A DNA stretch of 64,000 nucleotides from Legionella maceachernii (GTDB lineage Bacteria > Pseudomonadota > Gammaproteobacteria > Legionellales > Legionellaceae). Position numbers and translations under genes: made by a program. Location of the stretch: the NCBI RefSeq assembly GCF_900167045.1, contig NZ_FUXJ01000002.1:75898-139897 (forward strand), read 5' to 3'. Numbering within the stretch: the first letter of the stretch is position 1; each line of letters opens with the position of its first letter. The notes beneath the pieces are model-generated. The model had not been told where the DNA came from. It made no database searches and saw nothing but the letters and a program-made list of their open reading frames with translations. Shown piece after piece: positions 37,588 through 46,091 of the stretch.

Positions 37588-38017
37588 CGTGAGTCTCTTT
37601 ATTCAAAGGTTGAAGAACTAATCCATGTTGGTTATCAGCAAGAAGAAATTGTTGATTTTGGTACTCAATGACATAAACAATTGTCTTCGCATTTAACCGT
37701 TTTTTATCCACGACTAAACAAGCGACGGAGGGCAGTAGGGTGCCGCTATTTTTTTTAGCCAAGACCAAACAAACCGCAGCAAAAATTAGGATGAACACCA
37801 GATAAGTGAACCATCCATGTTTGGGCTGCAGCGTTTCCTTGAACGGAATTTTTTCTGCAAAGGCTTGGTTTGAGAAAAAACTCATAATCCAAACCATAAG
37901 AATGTATTGGTAATTCACGTGCTTGAGGGAAAAGGGTTTGTTTTTCGAGCATCGTAGCCCAGCAAAGCAAGTCATTTTGGCCAGAAGAGTAGACTGATTG
38001 ATACGTTCATTATTCAT
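37574..38017 (-). CDS. fliO: FliO-like flagellar export protein
   Basis: Small membrane protein that helps assemble the FliP pentamer. I favour ATG 38017, which overlaps the end of fliN by 8 nt, giving 147 residues; upstream in-frame starts lie deep in fliN. There is a signal-like segment (about residues 40-55, ending AFA), a single anchoring helix (TYLVFILIFAAVCLVLA), and a short cytosolic domain with the FliO-like pattern LLADNQHGLVLQPL. Sequence similarity is weak, as usual for FliO; identification relies on position between fliN and fliP and on topology. Confidence 0.75.
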   Translation of the reverse strand: MNNERINQSTLLAKMTCFAGLRCSKNKPFSLKHVNYQYILMVWIMSFFSNQAFAEKIPFKETLQPKHGWFTYLVFILIFAAVCLVLAKKNSGTLLPSVACLVVDKKRLNAKTIVYVIEYQNQQFLLADNQHGLVLQPLNKETHDVLL

Positions 38018-38318
38018 CAGGAGCCTCGGTGATGAGGAGGGCAAAACACTCGTCAACGCTCATTAATTCACCTCGTGCAATCACTTGATTGTTAAGTAAG
38101 AGATCGATAGGCTCATTTATTTTTTGATCTAAAGATAAGAGTTGACCTGCTTTAAGGCAACGTAATTCAGCGAGAGAGAGCGTAATGTTGCCCAGACGGA
38201 CTTGGCATTCAACTTCTAATGAACCGACTAGGTTCAAGTAATTGTCACCAAGCAAGGACTGATTTTCAGTTTCGGGCTCTAATTCGGGTAAAGCAATTTT
38301 TTTTACAGTGATACTCAT
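38010..38318 (-). CDS. fliN: Flagellar C-ring protein FliN
   Basis: SpoA-domain protein of the C ring, and docking site for the FliH-FliI export complex. The 102-residue product carries the SpoA fold: VECQVRLGNITLSLAELRCL, LDQKINEPIDLLLNNQVIA and RGELMSVDECFALLIT. It is a little shorter than typical FliN and lacks the long acidic N-terminal extension. It lies 1 nt after fliM. Confidence 0.9.
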   Translation of the reverse strand: MSITVKKIALPELEPETENQSLLGDNYLNLVGSLEVECQVRLGNITLSLAELRCLKAGQLLSLDQKINEPIDLLLNNQVIARGELMSVDECFALLITEAPDE

Positions 38319-38319
38319 G

Positions 38320-39039
38320 TTATGACCTCATTAACTGAATGGATTTATGTTGCAATAATTGACCGATCTCGGCTTCACAAATGCTTTGATTTTGATGTTG
38401 AACGACCAGAGGTGTATTCAAAGCATGATCCGTTTTAATGACATCCCCTACCTGCAAACCAAGCACTTTCGCTAAACTGAGACGAAGTGGCTTAAGTTGG
38501 ATTGTTAAATTCACGTTTTGGGGGGCCAAAGCGTTGTCTAAACGTACCAAGGGTTTAGAGATTTTTTTAGGTTGTGGCAAATGGGGCAATACCCAGTTCG
38601 AATGGAGATAAAAATTAAATAAACCCTTGCTGTGAGTTAAAGTTAAATTTAAGCAGGCTGACCCAGGATATATCCATTCATTATAGTGGGTTGAGTTAAT
38701 GGTGGTTTGCAGTGAATCGAGACCTAAAAAATCATGTAGTAATCGGGTAAAAATCTCAGCGCTGACTGAGTTGAAACAATGGGATATTTCACCAAAGAGA
38801 GTTTGTTGTAAAAAGGGTAGAGCATTTGGCTCATAGAGAGCGATAGAGTCACCCTTTTCATGGGTGATCAATTGCATTTCACTAAACGCACTGATTTCAG
38901 AACAACAGCTGACATTCAGCATTATAGGATCCATAAAATAGCTCTCATTCCACTGGAGCAATAGTTTATTAAAAGAATGCTCAATGGATTGCAATGCAGA
39001 GCTAGTGATTATTCGGTAAGGTCTTGCATTTTTTTTCAT
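38320..39039 (-). CDS. fliM: Short, divergent FliM-like C-ring protein
   Basis: Product of 239 residues where FliM is normally about 320-340. The C-terminal third (about residues 165-239) is a SpoA domain (LTIQLKPLRLSLAKVLGLQV, then CEAEIGQL). The middle resembles a reduced FliM domain. The N-terminal CheY-binding peptide (xExDALL-type) is absent; the protein begins MKKNARPYRIITSSALQSIE. A rotor switch responding to CheY is therefore unlikely. It lies between flgE (4-nt overlap) and fliN. A SctQ-like reading is possible, but the operon is flagellar. Confidence 0.75.
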   Translation of the reverse strand: MKKNARPYRIITSSALQSIEHSFNKLLLQWNESYFMDPIMLNVSCCSEISAFSEMQLITHEKGDSIALYEPNALPFLQQTLFGEISHCFNSVSAEIFTRLLHDFLGLDSLQTTINSTHYNEWIYPGSACLNLTLTHSKGLFNFYLHSNWVLPHLPQPKKISKPLVRLDNALAPQNVNLTIQLKPLRLSLAKVLGLQVGDVIKTDHALNTPLVVQHQNQSICEAEIGQLLQHKSIQLMRS

Positions 39040-40295
39040 TTTTGGTGTAACTCTTCCAATAGTTGTTTGTCCATTTCCATGATTTGTGAGCAGGCTTGAA
39101 ACATGCGTTGCAAGACAATGATATTGGCAAACTCAGTGGTTGAATCGACATTCGATGTTTCAATTTTTCCAGGTTGCAAATTACCAAATCCTTCTTTATT
39201 GGCACGGCCAATTTGCCTGCCTTGTTCGGTTTTAGCGCGGAATAAATTATTGTCGGCTGGGATTAAATTGTGTTCTAAGTCATCAAATTGTGCTAATGCA
39301 ATATAAATGCCTTTTGTGGTTTGGTCATTATCATATTGCCAAGAAATCTGCCCGTTCTCATCGAAGGAAAGTCCAATGAGATTGCCTTCGATAGAACCAT
39401 CTTGTTGATGAACGGTGATGTTTGTAGCCGCTTTTAAGACGCCTGCTTCGTTGAGACGGACGGATTTGTCTTCATCAGACAGGTAATTGCCAAAGTTGAA
39501 AGTGATGAGTTGATTATTAGGTAATTTAAGATCAATCGCATTGAATCCTGCAGTCGGAGCCCCTTGATCAAGAGCACTAAATCGTAAAGTTTGTGGTAAA
39601 AAAGAGAGTTCTGTTCCTTCATAGCTTACTCCGTTCAGTTCCCATTCCAAACCATCCTCATTATTTAATTGGTTTTTCACGACACCTCTGGGTTTAAATT
39701 CCAATGTAATTTGATGCGCTTTACCTTGCGCATCAAAGATCGTATCAACCGTAAATTGAATAGGTTTATAATTGCTTTTGATGGGATCGGAATTAGATGT
39801 ATTGTCTTCTTCTTTTTTAACGAGAATAAAGTCTCCTGCCAAATCCACATAACGCGTTGGCTTGCCAACAAGCGTTTTGGCCGCGTTTTGTTTGATGGGA
39901 ACTAAACTACCCCGTTCATTATATCCTTGAACAAAACCACCACTGCGCCTATCCACAAGGATGCCATCGCTGTTAAAATTAAATTCACCATTACGAGTGT
40001 ACATGAGTTCTCCGTTTTTAAGACGGATCATAAAAAATCCTTGGCCTGAAATGGCAAAATCAGTGGGATTACCTGTTCCCAAATAGCTGCCTGGACGAAA
40101 GTTAGTGACGGCGCCTGCTACAGCGACTCCTGAACCTAAGTGATTATTGTTTTTCTCATTACCCAAAGAAGAATAAAACACGTCACTGCGTTTGAATCCT
40201 GGACTTTGCATGTTAGCGACATTATGGGAGGTGTTTTGTAATCCATAACTTGCAGCAAGCATTCCTGTTAAACTGGTGTAGTAGGTGCTAGTCAT
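39036..40295 (-). CDS. flgE: Flagellar hook protein FlgE
   Basis: Builds the extracellular hook. The 419-residue product has the N-terminal rod/hook signature (SLTGMLAASYGLQNTSHNVA and NMQSPGFKRSD), the FlgE-family D1 block (GNPTDFAISGQGFFMIR, YTRNGEFNFNSDGILV), and a C-terminal FlgBB segment (SNVDSTTEFANIIVLQRMFQ). The central D2-like region is present, so this is a hook protein rather than a rod protein. Its presence means the machine extends past the outer membrane. It overlaps fliM by 4 nt. Confidence 0.93.
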   Translation of the reverse strand: MTSTYYTSLTGMLAASYGLQNTSHNVANMQSPGFKRSDVFYSSLGNEKNNNHLGSGVAVAGAVTNFRPGSYLGTGNPTDFAISGQGFFMIRLKNGELMYTRNGEFNFNSDGILVDRRSGGFVQGYNERGSLVPIKQNAAKTLVGKPTRYVDLAGDFILVKKEEDNTSNSDPIKSNYKPIQFTVDTIFDAQGKAHQITLEFKPRGVVKNQLNNEDGLEWELNGVSYEGTELSFLPQTLRFSALDQGAPTAGFNAIDLKLPNNQLITFNFGNYLSDEDKSVRLNEAGVLKAATNITVHQQDGSIEGNLIGLSFDENGQISWQYDNDQTTKGIYIALAQFDDLEHNLIPADNNLFRAKTEQGRQIGRANKEGFGNLQPGKIETSNVDSTTEFANIIVLQRMFQACSQIMEMDKQLLEELHQK

Positions 40296-40309
40296 CGTCT
40301 TTCCTTAAT

Positions 40310-40693
40310 CTATTGAGTAGCCGAATTTCGAACAAGGGTAATCTCGGTTAATTGCACACGTGGATTATCGCCATTGCTCATGAGTACATGGACGAGGGGG
40401 GGCAGATTGGGGGAAAATTCAATTTTGTTGACCACCCCTTCGAGCTTGCTATTGCTAATGGTCACCTTTTTACCCAGAAGCATGAGGCTTTGATTATTAT
40501 CTGCCAAAGACGCCAGTAGTTGATTCGTGGTTTGTGCTTCTTGGAGTGAAGAAAACTGAGCCATTTGTGCCATGAACTCTTTATTATCAATCGGCTTCAA
40601 TGGATCTTGATATGTTAATTCCTGCATGAATAATTTTAAGTAATCGGCTTGATTGATATTCATTTCTTGAGCTGAGTTGATTGCATTAGTCAT
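40310..40693 (-). CDS. flgD: Short hook-cap protein FlgD
   Basis: Hook scaffolding cap. I choose ATG 40693 (MTNAINS) because TGGAG precedes it; this gives 127 residues. The N-terminal FlgD domain is clear: NQADYLKLFMQELTYQDPLK and FMAQMAQFSSLQEAQTTNQL. Canonical FlgD is about 220 residues with C-terminal FnIII-like and tudor-like domains; here only a short stub follows (LGKKVTISNSKLEGVV). It is either a minimal functional cap or a reduced one. It overlaps the upstream gene by 8 nt. Confidence 0.88.
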   Translation of the reverse strand: MTNAINSAQEMNINQADYLKLFMQELTYQDPLKPIDNKEFMAQMAQFSSLQEAQTTNQLLASLADNNQSLMLLGKKVTISNSKLEGVVNKIEFSPNLPPLVHVLMSNGDNPRVQLTEITLVRNSATQ

Positions 40694-41300
40694 GTTGTAC
40701 TCCATTAATTCTAAGATGCTGCAAACGAATTCCTTTACTTGTAAGCCATTGCTTTATTAACTGTATTAACTCGTTTATTTGTTGGATGTCTAAGGCTGTT
40801 GTATTTAGGCTGAATTCAGCTTCATTATTGAAGATGAACAGTTGATGATTTTTAACAGGATCGCATTCGACTTTATTTAGAGTAAGCGCTGAGGTTTTTT
40901 TATTCGCACAATCCCGATTCGCTAAGGGCGTATCGCTGTATTTTTCTTGCGCATTAAATGCCTTATTTTCCATTTGATTTGGCCGGATAAAATAAGAGTT
41001 TTGTTCAAAATTAATTGGCGATTTTGCTTGTTGAAGAGGCAGGGTAGGATTGAGGTCATACGTGTTATCCGGTGCACGCTTTTCAAGGGGTTTGCTTGCT
41101 GGCACTGCTACCCGAGTACTTTGCACACTTGAGATTGAGCGAGGGTAGGGGGTTTTATCCTCGGTGAGCAGTGATTGGAAGGTTAATGCTGAATTTTCCA
41201 ATTGTTGCTGGTGTTGCCAATAGTATTCATCGCTTGTTTTTGGGTTTTTTGACGAGAATTTGTCGGTCAAACTATTGAGCATGTTCTCTTCAATTTTCAT
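40686..41300 (-). CDS. FliK-position protein, 204 residues
   Basis: Lies between fliJ and flgD, where hook-length control protein FliK usually sits. ATG 41300 is preceded by AAGGAG and overlaps fliJ by 4 nt. The N-terminal ~140 residues are polar, Gln/Asn/Ser/Pro-rich and probably unfolded, as in FliK rulers. The C-terminal ~50 residues (LDIQQINELIQLIKQWLTSK then GIRLQHLRING) are folded. It is only half the usual FliK length and I cannot recognise the conserved Flg_hook domain, so the assignment rests on position and composition. Confidence 0.5.
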   Translation of the reverse strand: MKIEENMLNSLTDKFSSKNPKTSDEYYWQHQQQLENSALTFQSLLTEDKTPYPRSISSVQSTRVAVPASKPLEKRAPDNTYDLNPTLPLQQAKSPINFEQNSYFIRPNQMENKAFNAQEKYSDTPLANRDCANKKTSALTLNKVECDPVKNHQLFIFNNEAEFSLNTTALDIQQINELIQLIKQWLTSKGIRLQHLRINGVQHD

Positions 41301-41713
41301 GCAGGCTCCTTCCGTTGTAAAATCCATTCATCGTTTGCATTTTGTTGGGAGATTATTTCCTTTTTTAATGATTCTTTCCTTAGTTTTCCTTGGTATTTTT
41401 CTAACATTTTTAACTCTGTCTGCAGACGAATTTTCCGTTCATTTAACTGGGAAAGTCGTGTTTCTATGGCTTTATTTTCAATACTTAACTCTTCAAGTCG
41501 CTGCTGTTTTTGAATGATGAAATTAAGTCGGGCAATTTCTTGTTCTGGGATGATGAGCGCTGAGGTTGCACAGGCTTGATGAATTTGTTGTTGCAAATGA
41601 TGCAGTGACTGTTGCATCGATTTTTGTTCCTCATTAATGGCTTGCGACAATTGCTCGACTTCGTTTAATTGCCAAGACAGTTTATTCATCAGTGCGACTA
41701 GTGTTTTATTCAT
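41297..41713 (-). CDS. fliJ: FliJ-like export chaperone
   Basis: Coiled-coil protein of 138 residues, the usual FliJ size, nearly all helical and Gln/Glu/Lys-rich (for example LQQQIHQACATSALIIPEQE and LQTELKMLEKYQGKLRKESL). FliJ sits in the centre of the FliI hexamer and activates the export gate. Sequence is weakly conserved; it is identified by length, coiled coil and position just after fliI (4-nt overlap). Confidence 0.85.
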   Translation of the reverse strand: MNKTLVALMNKLSWQLNEVEQLSQAINEEQKSMQQSLHHLQQQIHQACATSALIIPEQEIARLNFIIQKQQRLEELSIENKAIETRLSQLNERKIRLQTELKMLEKYQGKLRKESLKKEIISQQNANDEWILQRKEPA

Positions 41714-42999
41714 TGCAAAATCTCAGAAAAACGTTGTAATAAAATTTCAAGAGATAGAGCCTCTTGTTTTTGCACTAACAGTTGATTGATCGCATCAATG
41801 CGTGCAACGACATAATCGAGCTTGGGATTATTGCCGGGTTTGTAGGCGCCAATCTCAATCATGTCTTTGTTTTGCTGGTATAGGCTAAGCAGAGAAACAA
41901 TCTTATCCACTATCCGTTGTTCATCTTGGTTGAGTAACTGCATTGCGAGGCGTGAGGTACTCTGCAAAACATCGATAGCAGGATAATGGCCGCGTTGAGC
42001 TAAAGCTCGGGTTAGAATGATATGGCCATCCAAAAGTGCGCGCATGTGGTCAGCAATGGGCTCATTAAAATCATCTCCCTCCACGAGTACGGTGTAGAGT
42101 GCAGTGATACTCCCTTGCCCTACAAAATTACCCGCTCGCTCGACAATGCTTGGCAAAAGGGAGAAAACGGTGGGAGTGTAACCTCGAGTCGTGGGTGGTT
42201 CGCCTAAACTTAAGCTAATTTCTCGTTGTGCCATGGCAAAACGAGTCATTGAATCCATGAATAGTGCCACTTTTTTGCCTTTACTGCAAAAATATTCGGC
42301 AACAGCAGTGGCGGTCAATACCGCTTGCTTTCGCATTAAAGCAGGTTCATCACTGCAGGCGACAACGACCACTGATTTTTTAAACAGCTCCTTATCGAGG
42401 TGTTGCTGGATGAAATCATTGACTTCTCGACCGCGTTCACCGATGAGCGCAATCACATTGATATCGCTTGTGATCTGTCGGACCATCATGCCGAGTAGCA
42501 CAGACTTGCCTACACCACTGCCGGCAAAAATCCCTATGCGTTGACCTTCACCAAGCGGAAGCAACGCATCGATGGCATGGATACCTGTGAGCAGCTGGTT
42601 TTGAATGGGCTGACGATGCAGTGGATTTATTTTGTTTTTGTGCAACGGCACTTGCTGAGAACCATTAATATCCCCAAGTGTATCCAAAGGTTGGGCAAAA
42701 GCATCGATAATCCGCCCGAGAAGCGCCTCCCCAGCGGGTATTGCCATGGAATGGCCGGTGGCACGCACTTTAAGTCCCGTATGGATTTTAGCCATGGTAA
42801 AAGGCATCAAAAACACATTACCTTGTGCAAATCCAATGACTTCAGCATGCATGATTGCTTGATTGCGAGTATTGAGGATTTCACATACTTCACCAATAAA
42901 AGCGTTAGGAGGGCCATTGGCAACTAATTTTAGGCCAAGGCATTGCTCAATATGACCGATGCGATCCATTGGTTGTATTGATTTTAACCAGTTATTCAT
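41710..42999 (-). CDS. fliI: Flagellar export ATPase FliI
   Basis: F1-beta-like ATPase that delivers substrates to the export gate. The 429-residue product has Walker A GIFAGSGVGKSVLLG, the ERGREVNDFI block, Walker B KVALFMDSMTRFAMAQRE, and the GEPPTTRGYTPTVFSLLP signature specific to type III ATPases. All catalytic residues are present, implying an energised export system. It overlaps fliH by 8 nt and fliJ by 4 nt. Confidence 0.97.
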   Translation of the reverse strand: MNNWLKSIQPMDRIGHIEQCLGLKLVANGPPNAFIGEVCEILNTRNQAIMHAEVIGFAQGNVFLMPFTMAKIHTGLKVRATGHSMAIPAGEALLGRIIDAFAQPLDTLGDINGSQQVPLHKNKINPLHRQPIQNQLLTGIHAIDALLPLGEGQRIGIFAGSGVGKSVLLGMMVRQITSDINVIALIGERGREVNDFIQQHLDKELFKKSVVVVACSDEPALMRKQAVLTATAVAEYFCSKGKKVALFMDSMTRFAMAQREISLSLGEPPTTRGYTPTVFSLLPSIVERAGNFVGQGSITALYTVLVEGDDFNEPIADHMRALLDGHIILTRALAQRGHYPAIDVLQSTSRLAMQLLNQDEQRIVDKIVSLLSLYQQNKDMIEIGAYKPGNNPKLDYVVARIDAINQLLVQKQEALSLEILLQRFSEILQ

Positions 43000-43648
43000 G
43001 GGAATTCCTCTTCTTTATTTGCAAGAGAGCTTGCTTAAGGCCATCAATTTGCCGCTCAATGCCCGCATCAAAAAGACCATGTTCGGTTTTAATGCGGCAT
43101 CCGCCTAAAGTGAGGGTTTCATCCGCAATCACTTGCAAATCCTGGTATTGACTAAAATCAATTTTTAACGCGCCTTGTCGCAATAAAGTTAAATCTTGAG
43201 GATGTAATGCTAGCGTGATTTTTTGCTTATCATTGAGATGAGTCAGTGCTGCAGTAATTTGTTGCGCGATTACCTCTTTTGAACACTGCTGTTGAATAAA
43301 TAATTGTTGCACGATGGCCAAGACAATATCTGCAATTTCGGCTTTTAATGCCAGCCGACTTTCATTGAGCGCATCAGGAATAACTTGCAGTAAATTATTC
43401 AGTTGCTGCACGATACCCATCGTTTGGCTGGAAGTGAGTTTTTTGCCTTGCTCAAGTCCCTCTACAAGTCCTTGCTCAAAGCCAATTTTATACCCTTCCT
43501 CGCGTGCCTGTTCTTTCAGTAATGCATTCTCTGTTGCAGAAGGCGAAAGTGTATTGGGCGAAATAAAGTTATTTTCCTGAGCTAATGGGGGTTTACCCAG
43601 CGGAAAATAATCATCGCTCAAGATCACGTGTTTGAGAATATCAGCCAT
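42992..43648 (-). CDS. fliH: FliH-like stator of the export ATPase
   Basis: Regulator that tethers FliI to the C ring. ATG 43648 (MADILKHVIL), preceded by GGAG, gives 218 residues, normal for FliH. The N-terminal half is polar, followed by a GxxxG-rich helix (EEGYKIGFEQGLVEGLEQGK, about residues 55-74), which is the FliH/AtpF-like hallmark. A C-terminal AtpH-like domain ends with GGCRIKTEHGLFDAGIERQI. Overlaps with neighbours are 7-8 nt. Confidence 0.92.
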   Translation of the reverse strand: MADILKHVILSDDYFPLGKPPLAQENNFISPNTLSPSATENALLKEQAREEGYKIGFEQGLVEGLEQGKKLTSSQTMGIVQQLNNLLQVIPDALNESRLALKAEIADIVLAIVQQLFIQQQCSKEVIAQQITAALTHLNDKQKITLALHPQDLTLLRQGALKIDFSQYQDLQVIADETLTLGGCRIKTEHGLFDAGIERQIDGLKQALLQIKKRNSHE

Positions 43649-44084
43649 GACTATTCTCCACAGAGTGATCAAAAGAAAGAGAGCTTGTGTTTTCCCAATG
43701 GCTAAAGAGGGCTTGTTTAGGTGAACTTTTTAAGCGTTTCACCTGAGTTTTCAGCAAATGTTTAATCGTGCCTTCATGATCAAACCTGCGCAAAAAATCC
43801 TCGTGCCAGTCGTATTGTCCTTGCTCGAGTATGATAGCGATATAAAGTGGCGAATGGGTAGACAGGCGTTTGCAAAGCTGACCAGGTAGAGAATCAATGG
43901 GGATAAATGAAGCGATTGCGCCTCTAAGCTTGCGAAAATGTTGCGCATGCTGAAGCAACTCCTCGCCTTTCTGGCGAATAAATAATGCCTTTTCCGCCGT
44001 TGACAACTGACTGATTATCCAGCGCTGATCCGCTTTAGATAAATGCGCTATTTTAAGTAAAATGGACTTCAATTGATTACTCAT
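43641..44084 (-). CDS. Small protein occupying the fliG slot
   Basis: Product of 147 residues located exactly between fliF and fliH, where FliG (about 330 residues) is encoded in canonical flagella. I see none of the FliG hallmarks: no EHPQT motif, no Gly-Gly hinge, no C-terminal charged torque helix. It is soluble, helical and basic (DQRWIISQLSTAEKALFIRQ; LLKTQVKRLKSSPKQALF). The length and position between ring and ATPase-stator genes recall SctK of injectisomes, an adaptor between ring and sorting platform. Whether it is a reduced FliG or a replacement is open. Overlaps of 8 nt on both sides show it is an integral operon member. Confidence 0.65.
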   Translation of the reverse strand: MSNQLKSILLKIAHLSKADQRWIISQLSTAEKALFIRQKGEELLQHAQHFRKLRGAIASFIPIDSLPGQLCKRLSTHSPLYIAIILEQGQYDWHEDFLRRFDHEGTIKHLLKTQVKRLKSSPKQALFSHWENTSSLSFDHSVENSHG

Positions 44085-45378
44085 AGTGATTTAACCATTG
44101 CGTTAACTCAGTTAACAATAATTGTCTTTTGCGCCGACGTGATTTGACGTTGAGAGAGTAGAAAAAAATCACTAGGCTTAAGCAGCCAATGACTGCAAGA
44201 AAAATTAAATTGGAAGACGCAGTACTTTGAGGAATAGAAGAAGTCAATGGAATAGAGGGAATTAAATGAGGCGTTGTGATTAATGCCTCAATACTGATTC
44301 GATCGCCACGGACTTCATCAAATCCCACAATTGATTTCACCAAGCGTTCAATTTGTTCTATTGTTTGCTGACTGGTAAATTGTGGAATGGCAACGGACAC
44401 AGTAAGTCGCTCAATGTTGCCACTTGCACGAGTAAAATGCTCTTTTTCCCTCCCAAATTGATAGCTCTTTTCGCGTGTCAGATCGTGATTGGTTTGTGCT
44501 TTTTCTGATTTAGATGAGGTGGAGTGTTGCGTCTCTTTTTCATGAGTAATAATCCCATCACGCTGTGGCTTAATTAATTCGCGCTGCAATTCGTCATAAT
44601 TTAAAGTCACATCAATTTTGACCATGACTTCTTCATCAGTAAAAACCGCTTTCAGCATCTGTGTGACTTTTTGGTTCAAGTAATGTTCGATGCTTTTTTT
44701 AATGGCAAAATGCCCTACGGTGGAATCGTCCTCGTCGTGGGTTAAGTTATTGCCATTTTGATCGACAATAATAACATTGTTTTTCTGCATGTGAGGGACG
44801 CTTGCGGTAATTAGCTGCTGAATGCTTTTGACTTGCTGAGGAGTGAGGGGTTGATTGAGATGTAAATTGACAGCGGCTTTGGGCTGATTTTCCTCTTGCT
44901 GAAATAAATGACGTTCTGGGATGACTAAGTGCACTCGTGCTTGGCGCACTTCATCAAGGCTGCTGATGGTGCGTTCTAATTCGCCTTGCAAGGCGCGCTG
45001 ATAATTGATTTTTTGAGAAAAATCCGTCATGCCAAAATCACTTTTATCAAACAGCTCGAAACCCACTTGTTGTGAAAACTGGACTCCACTATTCATAAGT
45101 TTGATGCGCGTTTTTTCAATTAAAGGTTTACTGATGAGAATTTCGCTGCCCTGATGACGTACTTTATAGGGAATGTTGGCTTGCTCTAATTGGTTAAGAA
45201 TTTGATTGGCATCCCGACTATTCAATTGATTGAATAAAACGCCATACTGGGGATTAACCACCCAATAAGAAAGCAAAAAGGTAAGGCCAATAATCACTAT
45301 TAAACCAAGGGCAAAACTTAATTGCCGCTGTTTGCTTTGTGTTTTTAACCATTTCAGGCTAGCTTCGACATACTTCAC
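44077..45378 (-). CDS. fliF: MS-ring protein FliF with truncated cytoplasmic tail
   Basis: Builds the MS ring. The 433-residue product (family about 530-570) has TM1 (about 20-42), the ring-building motifs (NPQYGVLFNQLNSRDANQIL; LMNSGVQFSQQVGFELFDKS; FSQKINYQRALQGELERTIS), a beta-collar region, and TM2 (FLAVIGCLSLVIFFYSL). After TM2 only about 22 basic residues remain (KSRRRKRQLLLTELTQWLN and three more), whereas the normal tail is much longer and binds FliG. This matches the absence of a recognisable FliG. It lies directly after fliE. Confidence 0.94.
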   Translation of the reverse strand: MKYVEASLKWLKTQSKQRQLSFALGLIVIIGLTFLLSYWVVNPQYGVLFNQLNSRDANQILNQLEQANIPYKVRHQGSEILISKPLIEKTRIKLMNSGVQFSQQVGFELFDKSDFGMTDFSQKINYQRALQGELERTISSLDEVRQARVHLVIPERHLFQQEENQPKAAVNLHLNQPLTPQQVKSIQQLITASVPHMQKNNVIIVDQNGNNLTHDEDDSTVGHFAIKKSIEHYLNQKVTQMLKAVFTDEEVMVKIDVTLNYDELQRELIKPQRDGIITHEKETQHSTSSKSEKAQTNHDLTREKSYQFGREKEHFTRASGNIERLTVSVAIPQFTSQQTIEQIERLVKSIVGFDEVRGDRISIEALITTPHLIPSIPLTSSIPQSTASSNLIFLAVIGCLSLVIFFYSLNVKSRRRKRQLLLTELTQWLNHYE

Positions 45379-45672
45379 TTAAATCTGCTCTCTCATGATT
45401 TCTTGATACGCACTCATCAATCGATTGCGCACTTGTTCTAAAAATTGCAACGATAATTTGGCTTGTTCCAGGGTTAACATGGTTTGGTGTAAACTGGCTG
45501 CTTGACCACTGGCTAATTGCTGCAATGCGTTATCTGCAGCCAGTAATTGATCATTTGTTTCTCCCAAACGTGCCGTTAACCAGCTAGCAAACGAAGGCGT
45601 GGATTGATGCACTGGCTCAACACTCTTCATACCCGAGTTCAAACCAATTCCATCGAGTGCTTGAAGTTTCAT
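45379..45672 (-). CDS. fliE: Flagellar rod adaptor FliE
   Basis: First rod subunit, connecting the MS ring and export gate to the rod. The 97-residue product is of normal size, with the FliE C-terminal helices AASLHQTMLTLEQAKLSLQF and EQVRNRLMSAYQEIMREQI. It overlaps flgC by 4 nt and abuts fliF directly. Confidence 0.93.
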   Translation of the reverse strand: MKLQALDGIGLNSGMKSVEPVHQSTPSFASWLTARLGETNDQLLAADNALQQLASGQAASLHQTMLTLEQAKLSLQFLEQVRNRLMSAYQEIMREQI

Positions 45673-46091
45673 CGTTCATCTCCAATGCTTAAGGCTTGAA
45701 GATACAGGCTGTGCGCTGTATTGATGACTTTTATGTCGGCTTCATAAGCGCGTGATGCACGCAACAGAGTGGTCATTTCATCCACCATGCTGAGTCCTGG
45801 ATAGCTGATATAACCTTGTTTATCTGCCGCAGGATGTCCTGGTTGATAAACTTTATTGGGCGGTATTCTTTGTGGTGCTAATTCAACCATGGCAACTTCG
45901 GGATCTTCTGCATTGCTCAGATAAGCTGAAAAAGGTTTTGCTGTGGCTATAACCTGCATGGGTTGAAAAGAAGTTCCTTCTGCATTTTGCAAACTATGCT
46001 GATTAGCAATGTTGTTAGCAACCACATCAACTCGCAGTTTTTCTAAATTCATTCCTTGTGTGGCGATCGCGTAAATTTGATCGTAGCTCAT
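45669..46091 (-). CDS. flgC: Flagellar rod protein FlgC
   Basis: Proximal rod component of 140 residues, normal length. N-terminal FlgBB signature: IYAIATQGMNLEKLRVDVVA followed by NNIANQHSL. C-terminal signature: YPGLSMVDEMTTLLRASRAY and EADIKVINTAHSLYLQALSI. It overlaps flgB and fliE by 4 nt each. Confidence 0.95.
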   Translation of the reverse strand: MSYDQIYAIATQGMNLEKLRVDVVANNIANQHSLQNAEGTSFQPMQVIATAKPFSAYLSNAEDPEVAMVELAPQRIPPNKVYQPGHPAADKQGYISYPGLSMVDEMTTLLRASRAYEADIKVINTAHSLYLQALSIGDER

